The notes: generated by a model from the sequence alone, not told the origin. DNA of 26,364 nucleotides from Chloroflexota bacterium (GCA_005881495.1 VBHI01000356.1:1-26364), one strand, 5' to 3'. Counted from the first letter of the stretch, positions 16,666-24,062 are shown. Translations and numbers: made by a program.

Positions 16666-17178
16666 ATGATGATGACATCCGAAGATTCCCCTCATGCACA
16701 GCAGACCCAGGAAGCTCTCCGGACGCCGACCGCATCCGAGGTCATCATGACTTTGATCGCGACCTCACATCGCATCCAGCGGGTCTTCAACGCACGCTTA
16801 AGCAGGCAGAAAGGCGCGGTCAAGCTCTCTGGCCCACGCCTTCGCCTGCTGATGGCCGTTGAAGAAGTGGGACGACTGCGCATGGGAGACCTGGCCGAGG
16901 ACCTGGGGATTACCGCCCGCACCGTCACCACCCTGGTCGACGCCCTTGAACGCGAGGGGCTCCTGGCTCGCTTGCCGGATCCGATTGACCGGCGCGCAAC
17001 ACTGCTTGCACTCACTGAGAAGGCGCGAACCCAGTTCGAGCAGGTCCGTAGCCTTCAGATGGAACTGGGTGAAGAACTCATTGCACCACTTGACACACAA
17101 CAACGGCGGCTTCTCCTCGACCTGCTCAGCCGACTCAATCAAGAGGTGCCCATGGAGGAAGGAGGTCGAGAGGAATGA
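16666..17178 (+). CDS. MarR-family transcriptional regulator
   Basis: This 170-residue protein has a winged helix-turn-helix of MarR type. RMGDLAEDLGITARTVTTLVDALEREGLLAR (about 73-102) is the recognition region and DPIDRRATLLALTEKA the wing, flanked by dimerisation helices. It is expected to bind the palindrome at 16600-16619 as a dimer and repress both the divergent MFS exporter and its own operon until a ligand, often an exported drug or phenolic, releases it. Three ATG codons stand in a row (16666, 16669, 16672) after AGGAAAGGAAATTAC, and the first is used. The upstream open frame to 16381 crosses the promoters and is not coding. Two PNPOx-fold genes follow on the same strand. Confidence 0.93.
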   Translation: MMMTSEDSPHAQQTQEALRTPTASEVIMTLIATSHRIQRVFNARLSRQKGAVKLSGPRLRLLMAVEEVGRLRMGDLAEDLGITARTVTTLVDALEREGLLARLPDPIDRRATLLALTEKARTQFEQVRSLQMELGEELIAPLDTQQRRLLLDLLSRLNQEVPMEEGGREE

Positions 17179-17227
17179 CAAGCAAGGAACAGCCTGGAGA
17201 GGCAGAAGAAAGAAAGGTTGGAAACGT

Positions 17228-17713
17228 ATGAAACAATTGCCTGATTGGATGTATCATGCCATTGAGGAATCGTTAACGTGTCAATTCACCAGCGTGGCTG
17301 CCAACGGCACGCCGGTCGGACTCCCAGTGATTCTGAATCACTTCGACCCCGACTCGGGAACGCTGATCATTTCTTCCCCCATCGGGATGAAGCGGTTGGA
17401 GAACGTGCGCCGACATCCAGAGGTGGCGATGCTCTTCTCGCCGGTTGGAACAGGGAAGGGAGAGCCGTCGCATGTCTTGCTAGTCCAGGGCCGGGCCGAG
17501 GTAGACGAAACCGATCCGGAGAACGAGTGGAGACGCTACTTCGCGGGCTGGGCACGACGACACCCCCCCTCGCGCGAGAATCTGTCGAAGATGAGCCAGA
17601 TGATGCCTGGATACGTTCAGCGAGCCATCATCCGCGTCCGACCGACACGCTTTCTCGGGTGGCCAGAAGGCGATATGCAGCACGCACCTGAAATTGTGGA
17701 GGTGAATCAATGA
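17228..17713 (+). CDS. Pyridoxamine 5'-phosphate oxidase-fold flavoprotein-like protein
   Basis: The 161-residue protein has the split-barrel pattern: a helix at the start (LPDWMYHAIEES), then strands CQFTSVAANGTPVGLPVI, GTLIISSPIGMKRLENVRRHPEVAMLF and HVLLVQGRAEVDET, and a C-terminal strand with RPTRFLGWPEGD. Members bind FMN, F420 or heme and act as small oxidoreductases; the cofactor and substrate are unclear. ATG 17228 starts it, with a weak AAAGG upstream. It lies 49 bases after marR and overlaps the next PNPOx-like gene by ATGA (17710-17713). Its place in an operon with a MarR and an exporter suggests a role in detoxifying the exported compound. Confidence 0.75.
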   Translation: MKQLPDWMYHAIEESLTCQFTSVAANGTPVGLPVILNHFDPDSGTLIISSPIGMKRLENVRRHPEVAMLFSPVGTGKGEPSHVLLVQGRAEVDETDPENEWRRYFAGWARRHPPSRENLSKMSQMMPGYVQRAIIRVRPTRFLGWPEGDMQHAPEIVEVNQ

Positions 17714-18048
17714 TTGAGTGGACAGATGAACTCATCGCGCAGATCGGCTCTTACAGCCGTGCAGCACTCAGCTACCTTGGTCTAGATGGCTACCCGGTCA
17801 CACTCCCGTTGCCTTTTACCTTTGATCGGGGGGAGCACCGCTTTACGTTCCCGAGGCCCTCGCACTCACCGGCCATCTCAACGGCGGCGGAAGGGTCCCA
17901 TTCACTGACCCTACTGCGCTACGATCCGCAGGTGGTGAATGAACGCTATCTGCTGTTCTACGGACAGCTAGCCGAGCAGAGTGATGGATGGTCCTTCACC
18001 CCTTCACGAGTGGTAAGTCCACAATGGAGAGGAAGGAGAGAAGGATGA
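17710..18048 (+). CDS. Second PNPOx-fold-like protein, translationally coupled
   Basis: The ATG at 17710 overlaps the stop of the preceding gene. The 112-residue product has the same kind of split-barrel start (SRAALSYLGLDGYPVTLPLPFTFDRGEHRFTF) followed by a strand LLFYGQLAEQSDGWSFTPSRVV. It is shorter than most members, so it may be a minimal subunit pairing with its neighbour or a trimmed copy. Function is unknown beyond the fold. The stop at 18046-18048 overlaps a further ATG at 18045. Confidence 0.65.
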   Translation: MIEWTDELIAQIGSYSRAALSYLGLDGYPVTLPLPFTFDRGEHRFTFPRPSHSPAISTAAEGSHSLTLLRYDPQVVNERYLLFYGQLAEQSDGWSFTPSRVVSPQWRGRREG

Positions 18049-18128
18049 AGGTGAGGAGGTATGGAAATTCTTTCTCATTCTCTGAGGGGAAACCCGCCGT
18101 CTACCTCAGATTAGAAGATTCTGGGTAG
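18045..18128 (+). CDS. 27-residue coupled ORF at the end of the PNPOx operon (possible truncated gene)
   Basis: The stop of the preceding gene overlaps ATG 18045 as ATGA, and AAGGAG stands six bases upstream. The frame (starting MKVRRYGNSFSFSEG) ends at 18128, inside the 3' end of the convergent histidine kinase gene. The placement is that of a third operon gene, but it is cut short. It may be a remnant. Confidence 0.2.
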   Translation: MKVRRYGNSFSFSEGKPAVYLRLEDSG

Positions 18129-19130
18129 GCGTGAGGAAACGGTTGTGCCGTTTCCAGGAGCACTCTCAATCGAGATTGTGCCATCGAGACTGGCCGCCCG
18201 TTCATGCATCGACTGCAATCCAAAGTGTCCTGGGAAGGGGCCAGCCGGGTCAAAACCTTTGCCGTTGTCGCGCACCTCCAGCAACAATTCCTGCTTCTCT
18301 TGCAGCAGGCGCAGCGTGACGTTGCTGGCATGAGCGTGTTTCGTGATATTGTGCAGGGCTTCCTGTGCAATGCGGAAGAGGGCATGTTTACTCTCGATGG
18401 AAATATCAGGCTCCTCTCCCAAATTGACATCAACGGCCAGGTTGTAGCGAGCGCGCAAGACCTCGGCCCGTTTATTGAGCGCGGCGACCAGCCCTTCGGT
18501 CTCCAAGAGCTCGGGGCGAAGTTCGAAGAGCAAGGCGCGTATCTCAGCGAGTCCTACATTGGCGTGTAGAATCACGCGCTCAAGCGCTGCAATGCTCTGT
18601 GCAGGCTCCGTTTCCAGTGCTTCGCGGCCAGCGTTGGCACTTAAGCAAATACCATAGAGTTCCTGGTAGACGGAGTCATGGAGTTCGCGGGCCAGGCGCT
18701 GTCGCTCCTGGAGTATTGCCTGTGCCTGTGCCTGTTTGACCAGGTAGGCATTACTTTTTCGCACCGTGATATCAGTGAAATAAATCGATATGCCCTCACT
18801 TGATGGATAGATACGAACTTCATAGCGGGCAGTGTGGGGTGGATAGTAGACCTCAAAGCTCACGTTCACCCGTTTTTCCGCCGCTTCGCGGCATTGTTGT
18901 TCAAATATGGTACCTGGGGCTTCTGGGAAGACGTCCCACATACGGCGCCCCAGCAGATGTTCAGTGGCCTTGCCACTGACATTGCTATGCTTTTGAAGAT
19001 TGAGGTAAGTAATACACCATTCATGATCAAGTGTAATAAAACCATCCGTGAAGCTCTCAAAAATAGCAGTCGCTTGTTGCCATTCCTCTGCACTGGAGAG
19101 GGAAATTCCCCCCTTGTCTTGTAGTTGCAT
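18111..19130 (-). CDS. PAS-domain sensor histidine kinase (NarL/DegS-type)
   Basis: The 339-residue protein has a PAS domain (about 18-122) ending in IYFTDITVRKSNAYL, a HisKA_3 dimerisation domain with the phospho-acceptor His151 in RLARELHDSVYQEL, and a HATPase_c domain (about 245-339) with RIAQEALHNITKHAHA (N box), DNGKGFD and GHFGLQSMHERAASL. No membrane segment is visible, so it should sense an internal signal or act with a partner. The family normally pairs with a LuxR-type response regulator; none is adjacent, so it is an orphan. AAAGGTG stands eight bases before ATG 19130. It is convergent with the PNPOx operon. Confidence 0.92.
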   Translation of the reverse strand: MQLQDKGGISLSSAEEWQQATAIFESFTDGFITLDHEWCITYLNLQKHSNVSGKATEHLLGRRMWDVFPEAPGTIFEQQCREAAEKRVNVSFEVYYPPHTARYEVRIYPSSEGISIYFTDITVRKSNAYLVKQAQAQAILQERQRLARELHDSVYQELYGICLSANAGREALETEPAQSIAALERVILHANVGLAEIRALLFELRPELLETEGLVAALNKRAEVLRARYNLAVDVNLGEEPDISIESKHALFRIAQEALHNITKHAHASNVTLRLLQEKQELLLEVRDNGKGFDPAGPFPGHFGLQSMHERAASLDGTISIESAPGNGTTVSSRLPRIF

Positions 19131-19216
19131 GCTGTTTCACCTTTTATGCTGTTAACAGGAAATGTTCGAAAGCAAAAAAACGGAGGTTTCGTTTATTTCA
19201 GTTTCTAGCACGTACT

Positions 19217-19245
19217 ATTATAAAACACATCTTACTAAAGGTAAA
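19217..19245 (-). promoter_or_regulatory. Sigma-70 promoter candidate of the histidine kinase gene
   Basis: On the minus strand TTTACC (19245-19240) is followed after 17 bases by a perfect TATAAT (19222-19217). The start near 19210 would give an 80-base leader. Confidence 0.55.
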
Positions 19246-19368
19246 CAAGATGAATGCGCTGTTTTCGTGATGGTCGATGAGGATGCATGATTGTCGGACA
19301 GGTGGTAGAAGTGATAGACTAGAGATGGTAGATATGATAAAGGCTTCAAACGCACTCAAAGGGGAGTT

Positions 19369-19848
19369 GTGTCCAGAAAGCGAGCGGTAAAGTTGATAGC
19401 GTATAAAATTTATGCGGCATTCGATGAGGCAAGCCAGCGTAATACACGTCCACGGAGACTCATCGCGGAGCGGCTGGTGGAACTTGCCGAGAGTGGAGCA
19501 GATTTCACCATAGATGATCTCTGGCAGGAATTGCGAGAGGGTGAGCCACGTTTGGGGAGGGCAACGGTCTATCGTTCAGTAGAGATGCTGGTCATTGCAG
19601 GTTTGCTTGATCGCATCGAATTTGCCGATGGAACGCATCACTATCGTGTTTGCGGCGATAACCATCACCATCACCTGACCTGCACTCACTGTCATCGTGT
19701 CGTTGAAGTAGATATCTGTCTCCCTGTAGATCAGTTTACGGCTATTGGAAACCGCACGAACTTCGATATTGAAGGTCACTCGCTGACGCTCTTTGGCCGC
19801 TGCGAAGATTGCCGCGCGCAGGAGGCGAGCCAGGGTACTTCAATATAG
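19369..19848 (+). CDS. Fur-family metal-responsive transcriptional regulator
   Basis: The 159-residue protein has the Fur winged helix (DLWQELREGEPRLGRATVYRSVEMLVIAGLLDRIEF), then a His-rich stretch (His99-102) and the structural zinc motifs CTHC (105-108) and CEDC (145-148). These features mark it as a Fur/Zur/PerR-type repressor; the metal is not clear. GTG 19369 follows AAAGG at a spacing of six and no better start is seen. It is convergent with arsC, 34 bases apart. Its target genes are not obvious here; no clear Fur box was found in this window. Confidence 0.9.
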   Translation: MSRKRAVKLIAYKIYAAFDEASQRNTRPRRLIAERLVELAESGADFTIDDLWQELREGEPRLGRATVYRSVEMLVIAGLLDRIEFADGTHHYRVCGDNHHHHLTCTHCHRVVEVDICLPVDQFTAIGNRTNFDIEGHSLTLFGRCEDCRAQEASQGTSI

Positions 19849-19882
19849 GATACGCTCGCTGCGTTGTAGCTTTTTGGCAGTG

Positions 19883-20302
19883 TCACTGCCCCTCTTTCAG
19901 CAATTCCTGCTCAATTCTTGAACGTATCTCGTCACGCACGCGACGATAGACGGCCAACTGTTCATCTTCGCTACCGGTGGCCTTTGATGGATCTTTAAAG
20001 GACCAGTGTCGGCGATGAGCAGCGCCTGGAAAGATCGGGCATGTTTCTGCCGCTGTGTCACAGACGGTAATCACATCGTCAAACGGCTCGTCGAGATAGC
20101 GATCGAGTTTCTTCGATTGTTGTTTCGAGATATCGATGCCAAGTTCGGCCATAGCCTTGATAGCTAAGGGGCGCACAAATGTAGCTTCGGTACCGGCGCT
20201 AAAGACCTCAAATCGGTCGCTTCCCAGCTGGCGTAACAACCCTTCAGCTATTTGTGAACGAGCCGAGTTATGTGTACAGATGAAAAGGACGCGGTGCTTC
20301 AT
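19883..20302 (-). CDS. arsC: Arsenate reductase (thioredoxin-coupled, LMW phosphatase fold)
   Basis: The protein of 139 residues from ATG 20302 has the P-loop CTHNSARS with nucleophile Cys9 and the redox pair Cys81 and Cys88 in VCDTAAETCP, spaced as in the thioredoxin-dependent ArsC of Gram-positive bacteria (Cys10/82/89 as I recall). The HWSFKDPS stretch also fits. It reduces arsenate to arsenite in the cytoplasm. A TTG at 20329 would add nine residues, but AGAAAGG stands upstream of the ATG, which is preferred. It is divergent from sigZ, with arsM just beyond, forming an arsenic module. No arsenite efflux gene (arsB or acr3) or ArsR is seen. Confidence 0.93.
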   Translation of the reverse strand: MKHRVLFICTHNSARSQIAEGLLRQLGSDRFEVFSAGTEATFVRPLAIKAMAELGIDISKQQSKKLDRYLDEPFDDVITVCDTAAETCPIFPGAAHRRHWSFKDPSKATGSEDEQLAVYRRVRDEIRSRIEQELLKEGQ

Positions 20303-20350
20303 TTGGTTTTTTGCCTTTCTTCCATTCAAGTAATCAAGCAGTACTGTTAT

Positions 20351-20379
20351 AATCTATCACTTTGCGTCCTTTTGCACAA
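20351..20379 (-). promoter_or_regulatory. Weak sigma-70 promoter candidate of arsC
   Basis: On the minus strand TTGTGC (20379-20374) precedes TAGATT (20356-20351) by 17 bases. It overlaps the ECF-type motif of sigZ on the other strand, so the two would compete. Both hexamers are partial matches. Confidence 0.25.
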
Positions 20380-20390
20380 AATTCCGTCTC
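20362..20390 (+). promoter_or_regulatory. Candidate SigZ-dependent (ECF) promoter of sigZ
   Basis: TTGCGTCC (20362-20369) plus TTTT, ten bases, then CCGTCTC (20384-20390). The identical two blocks with the same spacing recur at 21078-21106 before arsM, while the spacers differ. A GCGTCC-type -35 and a CGTC-type -10 are the usual form for ECF sigma factors. The start would be near 20396. Confidence 0.7.
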
Positions 20391-20487
20391 CTTTGATGCA
20401 AGCGCTGCATGCATATCGTCGCGCCTTATAATATAGAATGGAAATAGAACAAGTGCAGGCATGGAACCGAAGTAAGGATACATAGCT

Positions 20488-21060
20488 ATGGTTATGACGA
20501 CGGAGAGAGTCTGGGAAGAATTTCACCCCAAACTCAAGCAGTTCGTGCTTAGACGTATGCCAGATGAACAGAGTGGCGAAGATATCCTGCAGGATGTCTT
20601 TTTGAAAATTCATACGCGCATCGATACCCTGCGGAATGAAGAGAAACTCCAGAGCTGGATCTACCAGATTGCCCGCAATGCCATCGCGGATTACTACCGG
20701 GAACATAGAGCCACGTTAGAACTTTCAGAAGCGCCGGCTTTGTTGGAAGAGCCTGGAGATGATGATATCGTCAACGAACTGATACCGAGCATCAAAGCGA
20801 TGGTCGACAGCCTGCCGGCTGATTATCGTGAGGCACTGCTATTGACAGAATATCAAGGACTCACGCAGCGAGAACTCGCGGAAAAGCTTGGCCTTTCTTT
20901 ATCTGGAGCAAAATCGCGGGTGCAGCGGGCGAGAGAGAAGCTCAAAACGATGCTGTTAGACTGCTGTCATTTCGAGTTTGACCGGCGTGGGAAAGTGATT
21001 GATTACCAGCCAAAGTGTGGCTGTTGTGCGAATCATGAAGGTTGTACTGACTGTACGTGA
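20488..21060 (+). CDS. sigZ: ECF RNA polymerase sigma factor, SigZ type, with Cys-rich C-terminus
   Basis: The 190-residue protein has sigma region 2 (QFVLRRMPDEQSGEDILQDVFLKI to WIYQIARNAIADYYREHR, about 18-74) and region 4 (LPADYREALLLTEYQGLTQRELAEKLGLSLSGAKSRVQRARE, about 109-150). After region 4 a tail carries seven cysteines (159, 160, 177, 179, 180, 186, 189) around FEFDRRGKVIDYQPK, a stretch typical of SigZ. No anti-sigma gene is adjacent. By analogy with CorE-type ECF factors, which sense metals through a C-terminal Cys-rich domain, the tail may bind arsenite or another thiophilic ion directly. ATG 20488 is used; the ATG two codons later is an alternative. The motif at 20362-20390 suggests autoregulation. 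Confidence 0.92.
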   Translation: MVMTTERVWEEFHPKLKQFVLRRMPDEQSGEDILQDVFLKIHTRIDTLRNEEKLQSWIYQIARNAIADYYREHRATLELSEAPALLEEPGDDDIVNELIPSIKAMVDSLPADYREALLLTEYQGLTQRELAEKLGLSLSGAKSRVQRAREKLKTMLLDCCHFEFDRRGKVIDYQPKCGCCANHEGCTDCT

Positions 21061-21077
21061 GCTGATGAATAAGCCCG

Positions 21078-21106
21078 TTGCGTCCTTTTTTGTTTATTAC
21101 CGTCTC
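21078..21106 (+). promoter_or_regulatory. Candidate SigZ-dependent (ECF) promoter of arsM
   Basis: TTGCGTCC (21078-21085) plus TTTT, ten bases, then CCGTCTC (21100-21106), matching the sigZ upstream motif exactly in both blocks and spacing. The start would be near 21112, about 80 bases before the arsM ATG. Confidence 0.7.
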
Positions 21107-21113
21107 TAGTAGT

Positions 21114-21176
21114 GTAAATGATAAGATAGCGAGAAAGGGATGGAACGAAGTGTTCTTTATTCGCTTTCTTTTACAC
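21114..21176 (+). promoter_or_regulatory. Possible stem in the arsM leader
   Basis: GTGTAAA near 21114 and TTTACAC near 21170 are complementary and enclose most of the arsM leader, ending just before the Shine-Dalgarno AGAAAGG. The inner part pairs only weakly. This may be a structured leader or chance. Confidence 0.2.
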
Positions 21177-21192
21177 AGAAAGGACAACCTTT

Positions 21193-22056
21193 ATGACAAC
21201 TACTCCAACGAATGATGAGCAGTTGCGCGAGGCCGTACGCGAGCGCTACGGGCGCACCGCTTTAGAAGTATTGAGTGCCAGTGAACCTAGGGCTGCTAGT
21301 TGCTGTGGGGCGGATTGCTGCGGCGGGGAAAAGGGCGTAGGTGATGCTGTTAGCAGCGATCTGTATAGTAATGCGGAGCTTGGTGAGTTACCGCTGGCAG
21401 CCGCACTTGCTTCACTCGGATGTGGCAATCCGACGGCGCTGGCGGCATTGAAACCTGGAGAAAAGGTACTTGACCTGGGAAGTGGCGGTGGCATCGATGT
21501 GCTTCTCTCAGCGCGGCGGGTTGGGCCGACAGGCTTCGCCTATGGCCTGGATATGACCGATGCAATGCTTGAGCTGGCAGAGCGCAACCGCGCTGAGGCA
21601 GGGGTAGAGAACGTACGCTTTCTGAAAGGCGTCATCGAAGATATTCCTCTACCAGCGAACTCGGTTGACCTGGTCATCTCGAACTGCGTTATCAATCTAT
21701 CCGCTGATAAACGACAGGTGCTGCGCGAGGCTTACCGCATCCTCGTGCCTGGCGGGCGTTTCGCCGTTTCCGATATAGTCTTTCAAGGACATTTTCCGCA
21801 GGCAATTCGCGCGGACCTCGAGGCCTGGGCCGGTTGTATCGCCGGTGCACTGGAGGAAGAGGTCTACCGGCAACTACTTGCCGAGGTAGGCTTTGCCGAC
21901 ATCGATGTCGAAGTCACACGGCGCTATGCCCTCAACGATATAGCGGAGAGTGGAGCGCAAAGATCCATCGCTGCGCTTTCAGATGAAGAGCGGGCGGAAG
22001 TTGATGGAAAATTTGTCAGTGCCTTCATCCGCGCTCGTAAACCTGAAAGGGTGTAG
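21193..22056 (+). CDS. arsM: Arsenite S-adenosylmethionine methyltransferase
   Basis: The 287-residue protein has a Rossmann methyltransferase core with VLDLGSGGGIDVLLSARRVG (SAM motif I) and GLDMTDAML. Three cysteines stand where ArsM enzymes bind As(III): Cys77 (LGCGNP), Cys165 (SNCVINLS) and Cys215 (AGCIAGAL). An extra N-terminal pair of doublets, SCCGADCC (37-43), may also bind arsenic. The enzyme converts arsenite to mono-, di- and trimethylated forms that leave the cell. AGAAAGG precedes ATG 21193. It lies 132 bases after sigZ and has its own copy of the ECF-type motif, so it is probably a SigZ target. Arsenite made by ArsC would be its substrate. Confidence 0.94.
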   Translation: MTTTPTNDEQLREAVRERYGRTALEVLSASEPRAASCCGADCCGGEKGVGDAVSSDLYSNAELGELPLAAALASLGCGNPTALAALKPGEKVLDLGSGGGIDVLLSARRVGPTGFAYGLDMTDAMLELAERNRAEAGVENVRFLKGVIEDIPLPANSVDLVISNCVINLSADKRQVLREAYRILVPGGRFAVSDIVFQGHFPQAIRADLEAWAGCIAGALEEEVYRQLLAEVGFADIDVEVTRRYALNDIAESGAQRSIAALSDEERAEVDGKFVSAFIRARKPERV

Positions 22057-22100
22057 GAGATGATTTTTTTATGTCCAGCATATCGGTGTTGAAAACGCTC

Positions 22101-23876
22101 TCAACTTGTCCCATCATCTTGATGCGCCAGTGATGCAGGTCCCTCTTCAATGCGTTTCCCCAGTTGATCATCCTGTTGCTCAAGGAACGCCTGCACGCCG
22201 GTGCGTACCGTTGGATAGAAGTGTTCGGGTCCAATTCGTTCGGTCAACCCGGCGCGCTTGAGCATTTCCTGCAACGGCTGGCTTGCCCGGGAGATGACCA
22301 GGACGATCCCTTTGCGCTCAAGCTCACTCTGGAGTGTGCTGAGCGCTTCAGCAGCGGTCACGTCGATGTCAATAATGGCCTCGGCATCGATCAGCATCCA
22401 CTTGATAGGGTACTCGGCTGTTGCGATCAACTCTTGCACCCGGCTGAGGAAGTAGTTCGCGTTGGCAAAGAAGAGCGGTGCATCAAACCGATAGACGATC
22501 AGCCCTGGTTCTGTTTCACTATTGGTATACGCTTCGATATCCTGGTACCCATCGACTCCCTCGACCAGGCCAAGTACAGCATCATGCGGCCGCGAGATTC
22601 GACTGATGACGACGAGCAGCGCGAGCAACACCGCGATCAGGACCCCCGCGAGGATGCCGATGCTCAAAACCCCGACAAGCGTCACCAGTGCAAGAAAGAA
22701 TTCGACCCGTCGCACACGATATATCTTATACAGAGGCTTAACCTCGATCAGGTTGATAGCGGCTGCGATGATAATGGCTGCCAGCGCAACTTGTGGCAAG
22801 CTCTCCAGTAGCCGGGTGAACCAGAGCAGGAAGACTACCAGCAACGCTGCGGCGACGATGCCGACCAGTTGTGTCTTCCCTCCTGCCGCATAATTGACGG
22901 CTGTCCGTGATTGGCTGACCGATGCTGGGAAGCCCTGGATACATCCTGATAGGATATTGGCAGCGCCCAGCCCGATCAACTCACGGTTGGCGTCGACCTT
23001 CTCTCCTTGCTTCACTGCGAAGGAGCGTGCTGTGAGCACCGAGTCCGTAAACACAATCAGGGTCAGGATGAGGGCTGAGGGTAGGAGTTTCCACGCATCG
23101 GCGAAGCTGAAATCAGACAGGCCGAACTGCGGAAGCCCAGAGGGGATCGGACCAACGACGGTGACCCCGTACTTATCCAGTTGGATAAGCGCTGAAAGCA
23201 TGGTCATAACCACGACCACGATGAGGCCACCGGGGACTTTCGGCGCGAAGCGGTGGAGCATGATGAGGAAGGCGAGAAGTACCAGCCCAATCACGAGCGT
23301 CAGCACGTTGGTTTGACCCAGGTTCGTGAGCAGTTCCCCTATCATTTGAAAGAAATTTTCACTCGCGATCTTGATGCCGAAAAGCTTGCCCAACTGGCCT
23401 GCGATCATAACAATGGCAACCCCGGTGATGTAGCCTATCAGGATGGGCTTGGAAACGAAGTCGGCAAGGAAGCCAAACCTTGCGAGGCCTGCTACGAGTG
23501 CAATCACGCCGACCAGCAGCGCCAGGAGAGACGCTAGTATAGCAAAGCGTAGAGGGCCGCCACCGGCAGCAATAGGCGCAACCGCTGTGGCCACCAGGAG
23601 CGCGGAAGAGGACTCCGGCCCGACCATCAGCCGCCGCGAACTGCCAAAAATCGCGTAGCCGATCAGTGCGCCGATGGCTGTATACAGGCCAACGACTGAG
23701 GCAACCCCGGCGAGTTCGCCATAGGCCATCCCCTGCGGCACGAGCATGGCAAAGATAGTCACTCCCGCGAACAGGTCAGCCCTCAGCCAGCTTCGCCGGT
23801 AGGTGCGGGCAATTCTGAGTCCCGGGATGGCTGTTTCGATAATTCGCAGTGCACTTTCCGTAGACTTTTTCATCAT
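22101..23876 (-). CDS. SulP-family inorganic anion transporter with STAS domain
   Basis: The 591-residue membrane protein has a SulP/SLC26 core. It begins with RTYRRSWLRADLFAGVTIFAMLVPQGMAYGELAGV, the conserved first-helix region, and contains GCIQGFPASVSQSRTAVNYAAGGKTQLVG in the anion path, with about 12-14 hydrophobic segments. A cytoplasmic STAS domain (about 440-565) follows, with IKWMLIDAEAIIDIDVTAAEALSTLQSELE. The substrate is probably sulfate or bicarbonate; the sequence does not decide. GGAGG stands four bases before ATG 23876 and seven before the next ATG. It is convergent with arsM, 44 bases apart, with no evident functional tie. Confidence 0.93.
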   Translation of the reverse strand: MMKKSTESALRIIETAIPGLRIARTYRRSWLRADLFAGVTIFAMLVPQGMAYGELAGVASVVGLYTAIGALIGYAIFGSSRRLMVGPESSSALLVATAVAPIAAGGGPLRFAILASLLALLVGVIALVAGLARFGFLADFVSKPILIGYITGVAIVMIAGQLGKLFGIKIASENFFQMIGELLTNLGQTNVLTLVIGLVLLAFLIMLHRFAPKVPGGLIVVVVMTMLSALIQLDKYGVTVVGPIPSGLPQFGLSDFSFADAWKLLPSALILTLIVFTDSVLTARSFAVKQGEKVDANRELIGLGAANILSGCIQGFPASVSQSRTAVNYAAGGKTQLVGIVAAALLVVFLLWFTRLLESLPQVALAAIIIAAAINLIEVKPLYKIYRVRRVEFFLALVTLVGVLSIGILAGVLIAVLLALLVVISRISRPHDAVLGLVEGVDGYQDIEAYTNSETEPGLIVYRFDAPLFFANANYFLSRVQELIATAEYPIKWMLIDAEAIIDIDVTAAEALSTLQSELERKGIVLVISRASQPLQEMLKRAGLTERIGPEHFYPTVRTGVQAFLEQQDDQLGKRIEEGPASLAHQDDGTS

Positions 23877-23995
23877 ACTACCTCCAAGTCTAGATTGACA
23901 AGCGTACCATCGAGAATGAGCACGCCAGCCTTGTACCCGGTGGTGTTCAAAACCTACATTCTTTACAATTCTTTCATAATTTCTTGAGATTCCCC

Positions 23996-24004
23996 TGCTA
24001 TAAT
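23996..24004 (+). promoter_or_regulatory. Extended -10 promoter of the MacB-type permease gene
   Basis: TGC-TATAAT at 23996-24004 is a perfect extended -10 element. The -35 region is AT-rich without a clear hexamer. Transcription would begin near 24011, leaving a leader of about 140 bases. Confidence 0.5.
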
Positions 24005-24028
24005 GTAATCATGTTAGAGGGGGAATTA

Positions 24029-24062
24029 CTATCTTCTCTTTGCTAATTGAGAGAGAAGATAG
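24029..24062 (+). promoter_or_regulatory. 11-bp stem-loop in the permease leader
   Basis: CTATCTTCTCT (24029-24039) is perfectly complementary to AGAGAAGATAG (24052-24062), with a 12-base loop. It lies just after the inferred transcription start and could be an operator or a leader structure. Confidence 0.5.

Noticed and set aside
19876..19890. GGCAGTG-T-CACTGCC palindrome between fur and arsC as a terminator
   Set aside because: It overlaps the arsC stop and is followed by A residues in the arsC direction and by CCCTCTTT in the fur direction; too weak to call.
22164..22811. 215-codon plus-strand frame opposite the SulP gene
   Set aside because: It is the antisense of the STAS and membrane regions of a recognised transporter, with no membrane or domain signature of its own.
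23984..24004. TTGAGA paired with TATAAT as a two-hexamer promoter
   Set aside because: The spacer is only nine bases; the extended -10 reading is kept in its place.
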